This document shows, piece after piece, positions 51,261 to 59,187 of a DNA stretch of 64,000 nucleotides; within the stretch, counting starts at the first letter, position 1, and the number at the start of each line of letters is the position of its first letter. The position numbers were made by a program, and so were the translations under genes. The notes beneath the pieces were generated by a model, which was not told the DNA's origin, did not search any database, and saw only the letters and a program-made list of their open reading frames with translations. This DNA comes from PALSA-505 sp036501145 (lineage in GTDB: Bacteria; Actinomycetota; Actinomycetes; Streptosporangiales; Streptosporangiaceae), in assembly GCA_036501145.1 (NCBI GenBank), contig DASYAV010000133.1, forward strand, positions 1-64,000. Reading direction: 5' to 3'.

Positions 51261-52512
51261 ATGCCATTGCACGAGCAGCGTGCCATCCGTGACCGGCTGG
51301 CGGAATGCGTGTTCGTCGGGCGCGACCTGACCCAGCCGGTCCCGAAGTACAGGTTCCCGCCGGACGAGATACCGCCGAGAGAGGCGTTCCAGGTGGTGTC
51401 GGACGAGCTGATGCTCGACGGCAACGCCCGGCAGAACCTGGCCACGTTCTGCCAGACCTGGGCCGAGCCGGAGCTGCTGGAGCTGATGGCGCTGTCGGTC
51501 AGCAAGAACATGATCGACAAGGACGAGTACCCGCAGACCGCGGAGATCGAGCGGCGGTGCGTGCACATGCTGGCCGACCTGTGGCATGCCCCGGACGGTC
51601 TGGCACAAGTTCGCCCGCTACTGGGACATTGAGATGCGCGAGGTGCCGATGGCCCACGGCCGCTACGCCATGGACCCAGACACGATGCTGGAGCGTGTGG
51701 ACGAAAACACGATCATGGTTGTGCCGACCCTTGGCGTCACCTACACCGGGGCGTACGAGCCGGTTGAAGCCCTGTCCGGCGCCCTCGACCGGCTGCAGGC
51801 TGAGACCGGCCTGGACGTCGGGATTCACGTGGATGGGGCCAGCGGAGCCTTCCTCGCGCCGTTCTGCGCACCGGATCTGCTGTTCGACTTCCGGCTGCCC
51901 CGGGTCAAGTCGATCAGCACCTCGGGGCACAAGTTCGGGCTGGCTCCGCTGGGCGTGGGCTGGGTGGTCTGGCGCGACCGCGGCGAACTGCCCGACGACC
52001 TGGTTTTCCACGTCAACTACCTGGGCGGCGACATGCCGGTCTTCCAGATCAACTTCTCCCGGCCGGCCGGCCAGATCATCGCCCAGTACTACAACTTCCT
52101 GCGGCTGGGCCACGAGGGGTACCGGCGGATCCACCTGGCGTCCTATGACGTCGGCCAGTACCTCGCCGCGCAGATCGCCAAGCTGGGCCCGTTCGAGCTG
52201 CTGTGCGACAGCCAGCCCGGCACGGGCATCCCCACCGTCACCTGGCGGATCGCCGAGGGCGAGGACCCCGGGTACACCCTGTTCGACCTCGCTGACCGGC
52301 TGCGCGGCCGCGGCTGGCAGGTACCCGCCTACACCCTGACGGGGACGGCGGCCGACATCCCGGTCCAGCGCATCCTGGTCCGGCTCGGGGTCAGCAGGGA
52401 CATGGCGTCCCTGCTGCTCGACGACTTCCGCGCCGCCGTGGCCCACTTTGCCAGGCACCCGGTCACCGTGCCGATGTCCAAGCAGGAGTCAGGGGGCTTC
52501 AGCCACCTATAA
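51261..52512 (+). pseudogene. gadB: Glutamate decarboxylase with internal deletion and frameshift
   Basis: ATG 51261 follows GGGGAG. The first frame gives an intact GadB N-terminus (PKYRFPPDEIPPREAFQVVSDELMLDGNARQNLATFC, up to LADLWHAPDG near 51597). The match then resumes at once in another frame with VWHKFARYWDIEMREVPM, running to the normal end KQESGGFSHL at 52512. About 50 residues present in relatives (the segment with GTSTIGSSEAAMLGG, part of the cofactor site) are gone. The cofactor lysine (SISTSGHKFG) remains. The intact enzyme would consume protons by decarboxylating glutamate, an acid-stress function. Confidence 0.88.
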
Positions 52513-52534
52513 CCCGGCCGGTAACCCTGCCGGG
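52513..52534. terminator. Stem-loop between convergent gad remnant and SulP gene
   Basis: CCCGGC (52513-52518) and GCCGGG (52529-52534) can pair over a 10-nt loop in the 41-nt gap between converging genes. An A-run follows on +, so it is not a canonical T-tailed terminator; a weak candidate. Confidence 0.3.
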
Positions 52535-52553
52535 CAAAAAGCGGCTCCCCCCG

Positions 52554-54236
52554 TCAGCGCCGACCGGGCTCGCCGGCCTCCCCGTTCTGCTCTGTCCAGG
52601 CCAGAGCATCGGTGTAGGCATGCCTGAGGGCGGCGCCGACCCGCTCGTCGCCGGCGTAGATGCTCGCGGAGGAGATCAGGCCGGTCACGCCAGCGACGCG
52701 GAGTTGTTCGGTGATGTGCTCGCTGGCCGAGACGATGACGAGCTTACTGCCGGCCGCGGAGAGGGCCTGGGCGTAGCGGTACAGCACGTCCATGACGGTA
52801 GTGCCGAGGTCGCTGCGGCCACGTAGCCGCAGGATCACCACCGAGCCGCCCGAGCCGCCGTCCACGGTGGGCAGCTGCGCCTCGAGGGCCGGCGCGGCCG
52901 CGAAGAACAGGCTGCCGTAGGGCTGCAGCGCGACCACCTCACCCGCTGGCAGGCGAGTGGGTGGGTCGGACTCGATGAGCTGCCCCGCCGGGTCGAGCAG
53001 CCACCGCTTGATCGTGACCTGGTTCGACTGCCGCACAATCTGCAGGATCGCCGACAGGCCGACCCCGACGAGCACCGCGTCCTGCAGCGCGATGACCATC
53101 GTGAGGACGAAGGTGGTCGCCAGTACCGCCTTCTGCACCGGCCCGGTCTGCCAGACCGACCGCAGGTCGTCCGGCTTGACCGTCCGGCAGCCGACCAGGA
53201 TGAGCAACCCGGCCAGGGCGGGCATGGCGACATGGCCGACCAGGCCGGCGAAGCCGACGACCACAGCGGCCATGACCACGCTGGCGATCATCAGAGCCAG
53301 CCGCGACCGGGCGCCCGCGGTCTTGTTCAGCGAGGACGCCGACATCGACCCGCCCACCGGCATCCCCTGGAACAGCCCGGCGATCACATTGGCGGCCCCC
53401 TGCCCGATGAAGTCGCGGGACGCTTGCGGGTAGTGGCCGTCCGGGTTCGGGAAGGCCGCCGAGATACCTGCCCCCTGGACCAGCCCCACGAAGGCCAGCG
53501 ACAGCGCCGGCAGCAGCAGCACCGGGACCAGCCGGAGCATCGGGAGCTGTGGAAGCGGCAGCGAGCGGGGTATGACGGCCAGATCGCCGACGGTCGCCAC
53601 GCTGCCCCAGCGCAGTGCGGCGGTGGCCGCCGACGTGACGGCGACGGCCACGACCAGCCCGAGCGGGCCCAGCCGGGTGCGCTCGAGCAGAAGTATCAGG
53701 CCGATCGTCACCAGTCCGACGGCCAGGGCCTGCACGTGCAGCTGGCCAGGATGAATCACGGTGTTGGCCGCCCGGATGACGCGGTTCCCTCCGGCGGCCT
53801 GGTAGCCGGTGAGGTTGGCCAGCTGCCCGAGCACGATGCTGACCCCGACGGCGCTGATGAAACCCACCATCACCGAGTTCGACACGAACCGCAGCAGCGA
53901 TCCGAACCGGAACAGCCCTGCCGCCAGCATCACCACGCCGGTGAGGATCGACAGCGTGAACAGCGCGCCCGCCTGGTGGTCGCCGGTGTGCACCGCCGGG
54001 ACGTCGGTGATGATGATGGCCATGGCCCCGGTGGCCTGCACGGCCATGAAGGCAGAGCTGGTGAACAGCGACCCGCCGAACGTCCCGAACATGTAGGCGT
54101 ACAGGCCGGAAAGCGGGTTGACGCCAGCGAGCAGCCCGGCCGCCAGGCCATCCGGTACGCTCTCGACCCCAAGCACCAGCCCGGCGACGGCATCCTTGCG
54201 CAGCGAGTCCGGCCTGACGTGAAGCCTTGGTCTCAC
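52554..54236 (-). CDS. SulP-family anion transporter with STAS domain
   Basis: 560 residues from GTG 54236. About 11-12 membrane helices with SulP features: KDAVAGLVLGVESVPDGLAAGLLAGVNPLSGLYAYMFGTF, MVGFISAVGVSIVLGQL, GQGAANVIAGLFQGMPVGGSMSASSLNKTAGARSRLA. A C-terminal STAS domain (~430-540) contains VVILRLRGRSDLGTTVMD. Members carry sulfate, bicarbonate or other anions. The start overlaps the DUF2252 stop (GTGA), and both follow the FGE gene, so sulfate is an attractive substrate, by context only. Confidence 0.88.
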   Translation of the reverse strand: MRPRLHVRPDSLRKDAVAGLVLGVESVPDGLAAGLLAGVNPLSGLYAYMFGTFGGSLFTSSAFMAVQATGAMAIIITDVPAVHTGDHQAGALFTLSILTGVVMLAAGLFRFGSLLRFVSNSVMVGFISAVGVSIVLGQLANLTGYQAAGGNRVIRAANTVIHPGQLHVQALAVGLVTIGLILLLERTRLGPLGLVVAVAVTSAATAALRWGSVATVGDLAVIPRSLPLPQLPMLRLVPVLLLPALSLAFVGLVQGAGISAAFPNPDGHYPQASRDFIGQGAANVIAGLFQGMPVGGSMSASSLNKTAGARSRLALMIASVVMAAVVVGFAGLVGHVAMPALAGLLILVGCRTVKPDDLRSVWQTGPVQKAVLATTFVLTMVIALQDAVLVGVGLSAILQIVRQSNQVTIKRWLLDPAGQLIESDPPTRLPAGEVVALQPYGSLFFAAAPALEAQLPTVDGGSGGSVVILRLRGRSDLGTTVMDVLYRYAQALSAAGSKLVIVSASEHITEQLRVAGVTGLISSASIYAGDERVGAALRHAYTDALAWTEQNGEAGEPGRR

Positions 54237-55693
54237 GTGTCCGGCTGGGCGATGATCCGTCCTGATGCCACGGCTTCGGCGAGCGACCGGTAATCGCGCT
54301 CGTTCTGGTCAGCGTAGGCAGACGCGAATGCGGTGACGGCCCGGTCGAACACGTTCGACCTGCCCATGTAGGCGGCGATCGCGATCCGGTCGCCGGAGCG
54401 GGCGTGCGCGCGTGCCAGCGTCCATCCGCACAGCGCACCGTACAATTCCAGCCCGGCCGGCAGCATGGACCCGATGTCGACGGAGAACTTCCAGTCTCGC
54501 AGCTGCCTGACGTAAAAGTCCCTGGGCCGCCCGTCCAGCCCGGCCTCGGTGCGCTGCCAGCCGAGGAAGATGTCGCTGGCCGCCTGCATCAGCCGCTGGC
54601 CGGCGACCACCCGCTGGCCCTGGTTGAGATATCTGCTGGCGCCGGCGAAGCGGCTGAGCACCGACGCCTCTGCCTCTTTCACCTGCAAAAACAGCGGATC
54701 GGAGCTGTCACGGCCGAGCATCAGGGCGATCCAGCAGCGCGTTCCCACGCTGCCGACACCGACAACCTTGCGGGCCACATGGCAGAGCTCGAACTGATCG
54801 AGCAGGAACTTCCGGTCGGTCTCCAGCGTGCGCCGGTATTTGCCGAGCAGGTCGCTCAGGGCTGCCTCGATCCTCGCCTGGTCCGCCTCGGACGGGGCTA
54901 GCTCGTCGATCGGCACGAGCAGCGGCGGGTCAGAGATGATCCGCGGCCGGCCGCCGACGGTCCGGCACAGCTTGGCCACTTCTTGCATGCTGTCCCTGGT
55001 CCGGGCCTTGGCCAGCCCCTTGTCCACGGTCTTACGCTGCCGTGCGTTAAGCGTCGCTGCGAATTGTGACCGCAGCTCGTCCAGGTCGGCGTGCGCGTAC
55101 CAGACGTCCAGGTTGGTCATGCCGGCGAAACGCCGCATCGCCTGCCGGTAACGGGCAACGGCCGCCCGGACGATCGCGCGGCGCTGTTTGCCGGAGAACC
55201 CGTTACCCCGGGCCGCCACCTCCAGGCTGGCGGCCAGCCGCTTGACATCCCATTCCCAGGGCCCGGGCAGGGTCTCGTCGAAGTCATTGACATCGAACAC
55301 CAGGCGGCGCTCGGCCGAGCCGAAGATACCGAAGTTGGACAGGTGCGCGTCACCGCACGCCTGCACGGCCAGCCCGGACACCGGAGTCGTAGCCAGGTCA
55401 CTGGCCATCGGCAGCGCCGCACCGCGGTAGTAGGCGAAGGGGGACGACGTCATCCGCCCCCAGCGCACCGGGACCAGCTCGGGCACCCGCGTCTCCGCCT
55501 GCTCTTCCAGCAGGGCGATCGGGTCGGGCCGGTCCGGCGGCGGGTCGAACTCCGCGTGACTTTCCCGTGGCACCTCGGCCCGCAGTTGCTTGCCGCGGGC
55601 GGCACGGTCCGCGGGTGTCAGCCGGGCCATCCCGGTGTCGAGCTGGTACCTGCCCATGCGGCGCGGCGGAGCCTCGGCTGTAGCCACTGTCAT
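54233..55693 (-). CDS. DUF2252 family protein (kinase-like fold)
   Basis: 486 residues from ATG 55693 (GAGGAG nine bases upstream). Family segments: FAYYRGAALPMASDL, ACGDAHLSNFGIFGSAERRLVFDVNDFDETLPGPWEWDVKRLAASL, KVVGVGSVGTRCWIALM, and FYVRQLRDWKFSVDI. GDAHLSNFG and DVNDFDE resemble the catalytic HxDxxxxN and DxD elements of aminoglycoside-phosphotransferase-like kinases, so a small-molecule or protein kinase is possible; no substrate is known. Sits between FGE (42 nt upstream) and SulP (4-nt overlap). Confidence 0.87.
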   Translation of the reverse strand: MTVATAEAPPRRMGRYQLDTGMARLTPADRAARGKQLRAEVPRESHAEFDPPPDRPDPIALLEEQAETRVPELVPVRWGRMTSSPFAYYRGAALPMASDLATTPVSGLAVQACGDAHLSNFGIFGSAERRLVFDVNDFDETLPGPWEWDVKRLAASLEVAARGNGFSGKQRRAIVRAAVARYRQAMRRFAGMTNLDVWYAHADLDELRSQFAATLNARQRKTVDKGLAKARTRDSMQEVAKLCRTVGGRPRIISDPPLLVPIDELAPSEADQARIEAALSDLLGKYRRTLETDRKFLLDQFELCHVARKVVGVGSVGTRCWIALMLGRDSSDPLFLQVKEAEASVLSRFAGASRYLNQGQRVVAGQRLMQAASDIFLGWQRTEAGLDGRPRDFYVRQLRDWKFSVDIGSMLPAGLELYGALCGWTLARAHARSGDRIAIAAYMGRSNVFDRAVTAFASAYADQNERDYRSLAEAVASGRIIAQPDT

Positions 55694-55735
55694 TGTTCAG
55701 CTCCTCTTCACTCGGTGCTCGCCCGGCGGCCAGGG

Positions 55736-56695
55736 TCAGTGCGCCCGGTCACCGGCAGCGCTGCCGCGGGTCCTGACCACGCAGCGGAAGCCCAGATGGC
55801 TGGTCGAGGTGTCGATGGGCTGGGCCATCCTGGCGGCAGGCCGGTATCGGCGGCAGTAGTTCGGCGCGCACAGGTGCGAGCCGCCCTTCATTACCTTGCG
55901 CGGGATCCGTGCGGGGTCCCGCTCGTCGATGCTCTGTTCCGGGCCGCCGCGCGGCGCGACACAGCACGCGTGCGCCGTGCCGGCGTCATCGGCGTACCAG
56001 TCCGACGTCCACTCCCAGACGTTGCCGATCATGTCGTGCAGGCCGTACCCGTTGGCGGGGAACGCGTCGACCGGGGAGGTTCCCGCGTACCCGTCCTCCA
56101 GTGTGTTCTGCGCCGGGAACTCACCCTGCCAGGTGTTGGCCATCCAGCGGCCGTCCGGGGTGGGCTCGTCGCCCCAGGCGAACTCGGCACCGTCCAGCCC
56201 GCCCCGTGCGGCCAGTTCCCATTCGGCCTCGGTGGGGATGACCTTGCGCGCCCACTTCGCGTAGGCCATCGCGTCCTGCCAGGCGACGTGCACGACCGGG
56301 TGATCGGGCGTGGAGCGGGTCGAGCTGCCCGGGCCCTGCGGGTGACGCCAGCTGGCACCGGGGACCGGGCTCCACCAGTTGCGGATGTCGGCCAGGCTGA
56401 CCCGGTGCCGTGGTGCGGTGAAAACCACCGAGAACGGCACGAGCAACTCGGGCCGGGCGCCTGGGTAGCAGGCCGGGTCGGGCGGCTGTTCGGCCAGGGT
56501 GACGTGCCCGGTCTTGTGCACGAACCGGGCGAACTCACGGTTGGTGACCGGGTGCGGGTCGATCCAGAACCCGCTGACCGTGGCCTTGTGGGCCGGCGCC
56601 TCCTCGGGGTAGTGGTGATCCGACCCCATCAGGAAAGTGGCGCCGGGTATCCGCACCATGCCGTCTATCACCGGGCCGTCCACCGAGTCCGCCAT
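55736..56695 (-). CDS. Formylglycine-generating enzyme (sulfatase-modifying factor, FGE/SUMF1)
   Basis: 319 residues. Oxidises the Cys of CxPxR in sulfatases to formylglycine. Family motifs: MVRIPGATFLMGSDHHYPEEAPAH at the start, NREFARFVHKTGHVTLAE, HPVVHVAWQDAMAYAKWA, GNVWEWTSDWYADDAG, and the active-site region GGSHLCAPNYCRRYRPAARM with the two catalytic cysteines (HLC, NYC), which marks a true FGE rather than a generic SUMF1-like protein. The target is very likely the arylsulfatase at 48662. First gene of a probable FGE-DUF2252-SulP operon; dyad 47 nt upstream. Confidence 0.92.
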   Translation of the reverse strand: MADSVDGPVIDGMVRIPGATFLMGSDHHYPEEAPAHKATVSGFWIDPHPVTNREFARFVHKTGHVTLAEQPPDPACYPGARPELLVPFSVVFTAPRHRVSLADIRNWWSPVPGASWRHPQGPGSSTRSTPDHPVVHVAWQDAMAYAKWARKVIPTEAEWELAARGGLDGAEFAWGDEPTPDGRWMANTWQGEFPAQNTLEDGYAGTSPVDAFPANGYGLHDMIGNVWEWTSDWYADDAGTAHACCVAPRGGPEQSIDERDPARIPRKVMKGGSHLCAPNYCRRYRPAARMAQPIDTSTSHLGFRCVVRTRGSAAGDRAH

Positions 56696-56741
56696 GCGTC
56701 ACCTGCCGAGCCCAGCAAATCCCAGCGGGCACGAGCCGCCA

Positions 56742-56758
56742 TCCCCCCGCGCGGGTGA
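56742..56758. promoter_or_regulatory. Dyad before FGE operon (bidirectional)
   Basis: On -: CACCC GCGCGG GGGGA TGGCGGC, 46 nt before ATG 56695. On +: CCCCC CGCGCG GGTGA GGCAGCC, identical in its right part to the sites at 51137 and 21441. Confidence 0.5.
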
Positions 56759-56794
56759 GGCAGCCATCCTCCCCCGGCCGGCGACGAGCAGGCG

Positions 56795-56994
56795 CGCAGG
56801 CTCGGGCCCTACCTGCTGGTGTCGGCCCAGCGGCCACAGAAGATCCGGAGAACGTCCTGACGCAGGCGGACAACCTCGTGCTGCTGCAGTTGAACTCGCG
56901 TGCCGACGTCGCCTTCGCCCAAGCCGCCTTCGCGGCGCGGATCACCCAAGAAGGCGGCGCCGATGTCCCGGCCACGTGGGCGAGCGCCTGGTGA
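56795..56994 (+). pseudogene. Fragment of a HerA/VirB4-type (DUF87) ATPase
   Basis: Two adjoining frames give consecutive pieces: RLGPYLLVSAQRPQKI (from 56795), then after a frameshift near 56845 ENVLTQADNLVLLQLNSRADVAFAQAAF (to about 56935). This is the sensor region near the end of HerA-like ATPases (RPQKI-ENVLSQCDNL pattern). No Walker motifs or start remain, and the closing residues to the stop at 56994 are not family-like. Confidence 0.6.
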
Positions 56995-57018
56995 CTGCCG
57001 AGCCGTGCCCGTTAGTGG

Positions 57019-57360
57019 TCACTGCTGCTCTCCCTGCTGCTGTAGCTCCTGGAGGTAGTCGTCCATCCGGTCCAGCCGGGCATTCCACGCCTGCTCGTAC
57101 TTGGCCAGCCAGTCGTGCAGCGGCCGGAGCTGCGCGGGTTCCAGGCGGTACAGACGGCGACGGCCCTCCGCCCGGGACCTGACGAGTCCCACCTCACTGA
57201 GCACACGCAGGTGTTTTGAAACCTGGGGCTGGGACATCGAGAGGTCGTTCACGATTGCCCCGACAGGCTTCTCGCCGGTGATCAGCGTGTCCAGGATTTC
57301 CCGGCGGTCTGCCTCGGCAATGGCGTTGAATACATCCGACGTGGTGGAAGCTCTGGCCAT
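57019..57360 (-). CDS. ArsR-family winged-helix transcriptional regulator
   Basis: 113 residues from ATG 57360. ArsR pattern: DVFNAIAEADRREILDTLITGEKPVGAIVNDLSMSQPQVSKHLRVLSEVGLVRSRAEGRRRLYRLEP. The metal-binding ELCVCDL box is absent, so it belongs to the non-metal group (SdpR-like), which often controls SRPBCC or transport genes. The C-terminus (WLAKYEQAWNARLDRMDDYLQEL) is a helix. It has a palindrome just before its start, suggesting autoregulation. Confidence 0.9.
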   Translation of the reverse strand: MARASTTSDVFNAIAEADRREILDTLITGEKPVGAIVNDLSMSQPQVSKHLRVLSEVGLVRSRAEGRRRLYRLEPAQLRPLHDWLAKYEQAWNARLDRMDDYLQELQQQGEQQ

Positions 57361-57368
57361 GGTCCATC

Positions 57369-57380
57369 ATATTCCAATAT
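57369..57380. promoter_or_regulatory. Palindrome before ArsR gene (candidate self-operator)
   Basis: ATATT-CC-AATAT, a perfect inverted repeat eight bases before the ATG, in an AT-rich tract with further ATAT/ATATG elements to 57389. This matches the size and AT-rich type of sites bound by ArsR dimers. Confidence 0.55.
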
Positions 57381-57421
57381 AGACATATGCCAAGCCATCA
57401 CTGCCTGCTGGCGGCTATCCG

Positions 57422-57526
57422 GTGCCGCCGTCCCTGGCCGTCTGGGCGGAGGCCGTCGACGCCCACTTGCTGGACGTCCTCGCGACGGTCCTGGCCGTAC
57501 GCCGTAAGCAACTCGGCATCGGCTGA
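57422..57526 (+). other. Possible 34-codon ORF or gene-end remnant
   Basis: A short frame with good protein character, PPSLAVWAEAVDAHLLDVL followed by ATVLAVRRKQLGIG and TGA. The frame is open back to about 57386 but has no ribosome site. It may be the tail of a lost gene. The rest of 57361-57717 shows only the ArsR palindrome and nothing else I can support. Confidence 0.25.
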
Positions 57527-57717
57527 GCGGCCCTGGGCTGTGACCGTGCCGTCATGACCGTGCGGACGCGACATGCGGTTTTGTCACGATAAGTTCATCC
57601 AGCTTCTTCACGGTTCACCTCTGTTTGCGATATGTATTCCAGGATGGGCGCTCCGGCGGGACCGGCCTGGACTCTGCCACGGCGCGCCCACGGCAGCGGA
57701 GGGAGCAACTACATCTG

Positions 57718-59187
57718 ATGGATATGCAGGTCACGAGACGCCAGCTGCTGGGATCCAGCGGTGCGGTGGTGCTGGCCTCGTTCGCGCTTCCGAAGAATCT
57801 GCGGACGTTGCTGGGAAACGCTTCAACCTCACCCGGATCGCTCCGGTCCCGGGCCGGGTCACACTCCAAGATCGAGCACGTTGTGGTGCTGATGCAGGAG
57901 AACCGGTCCTTCGACCACTACTTCGGCACGATGCCGGGGGTACGGGGATTCGCCGATCCCTCCGTCAGCAAGAAGCTCTTCTACCAGCCAGACTCGAACA
58001 ACCCCGACGGGTACCTCCTGCCGTTCCACATCGACACCCACGACACCAGCGCCCAGGCGCTGCCGTCCAACAGCCACAACTGGGGCCCGCAGCACGACTC
58101 CTGGGCCAACGGGGCGATGAACGGCTTCGTCAGCGCCCACCTCGAAGCGGACGGTGCCGCCGGCCAGTACACGATGGCCTACTTCAAGCGCAACGACATC
58201 CCGTTCCACTGGGCGCTGGCCGACGCGTTCACGGTCTGCGACGGTTACCACTGCTCGATGATGGGCCCCACCTGGCCGAACCGCCTGTACCTGATGACCG
58301 GCATGGTGGATCCCGAGGGCAAGCACGGCGGCCCGGTCTACGACAACTACGTCCCGCCGCAGGGATACAGCTGGAAGACCTACCCGGAGATGCTCACCGA
58401 AGCGGGGGTGCCCTGGAAGGTGTACCAGGAAGAGGACAACTACGGGATGAACGTCCTGGAGTACTTCGACCAGTACCAGAACGCCAGCCCGACCTCTCCG
58501 CTGTTCAAGAACGGGATGAAGATCTACCAGCCCGGCCAGTTCGAGTACGACGCCATGAACGACCGGCTCCCCGCGGTGTCGTGGATCATCCCCACCTCCT
58601 TCCAGTCCGAGCATCCCGCCTTCCTGCCGGCGGCCGGCGCCGACTACATCGCCAGCAAGATCGACGCCATCGCCGCCAACCAGTCGGTGTGGGAGAAGAC
58701 CGTGTTCGTGCTGATCTACGACGAGAACGACGGCCTGTTCGACCACGTCCTCCCGCCGACCGCTCCGCCGGGCACACCGGAGGAGTGGCTCACCGTGGAC
58801 GGCACGGCCGATCCGATCGGCCTCGGTTTCCGGGTGCCGTGTGTGGTCGTGTCTCCGTGGACTGTCGGGGGGTATGTGAGCCACTCCACGTTCGACCACA
58901 CATCCGTCATTCGATTGATCGAGACGGTGACCGGCGTGACGTGCCCGAATATCAGCACGTGGCGCCGGTCTGCCGCCGGGAACCTGGGCGGCGTGCTCGG
59001 CCCCACGGCCAATGCCTCGCCGCGCCTGCCCGGCACCCAGGCCGAACTGGTCGCCGCCGAGAAGCAGGTCGTCCGCTTCCCGCTGCCTGCGATTCCCGGT
59101 GCCAAGCAGACCTTCCCGCATCAGCCGCACGGCCGTAAACCGGTGTCGGGCACCCGGCAGTCCGGCCGCTCCGGGGTGAGGATGTGA
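57718..59187 (+). CDS. Tat-exported phospholipase C-like phosphoesterase
   Basis: 489 residues from ATG 57718 (GGAGGGAGC upstream); ATG 57724 is a near alternative. Signal: VTRRQLLGSSGAVVLASFA, a twin-arginine motif. Then IEHVVVLMQENRSFDHYFGTMPGVRGFADP, the metal-binding opening of the phosphoesterase family PF04185 (non-haemolytic phospholipase C / acid phosphatase AcpA type), DGYHCSMMGPTWPNRLYLMTG, and VFVLIYDENDGLFDHVLPP. It should act outside the membrane on phospholipids or phosphate esters. The downstream beta-propeller gene overlaps by four bases. Confidence 0.9.
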   Translation: MDMQVTRRQLLGSSGAVVLASFALPKNLRTLLGNASTSPGSLRSRAGSHSKIEHVVVLMQENRSFDHYFGTMPGVRGFADPSVSKKLFYQPDSNNPDGYLLPFHIDTHDTSAQALPSNSHNWGPQHDSWANGAMNGFVSAHLEADGAAGQYTMAYFKRNDIPFHWALADAFTVCDGYHCSMMGPTWPNRLYLMTGMVDPEGKHGGPVYDNYVPPQGYSWKTYPEMLTEAGVPWKVYQEEDNYGMNVLEYFDQYQNASPTSPLFKNGMKIYQPGQFEYDAMNDRLPAVSWIIPTSFQSEHPAFLPAAGADYIASKIDAIAANQSVWEKTVFVLIYDENDGLFDHVLPPTAPPGTPEEWLTVDGTADPIGLGFRVPCVVVSPWTVGGYVSHSTFDHTSVIRLIETVTGVTCPNISTWRRSAAGNLGGVLGPTANASPRLPGTQAELVAAEKQVVRFPLPAIPGAKQTFPHQPHGRKPVSGTRQSGRSGVRM

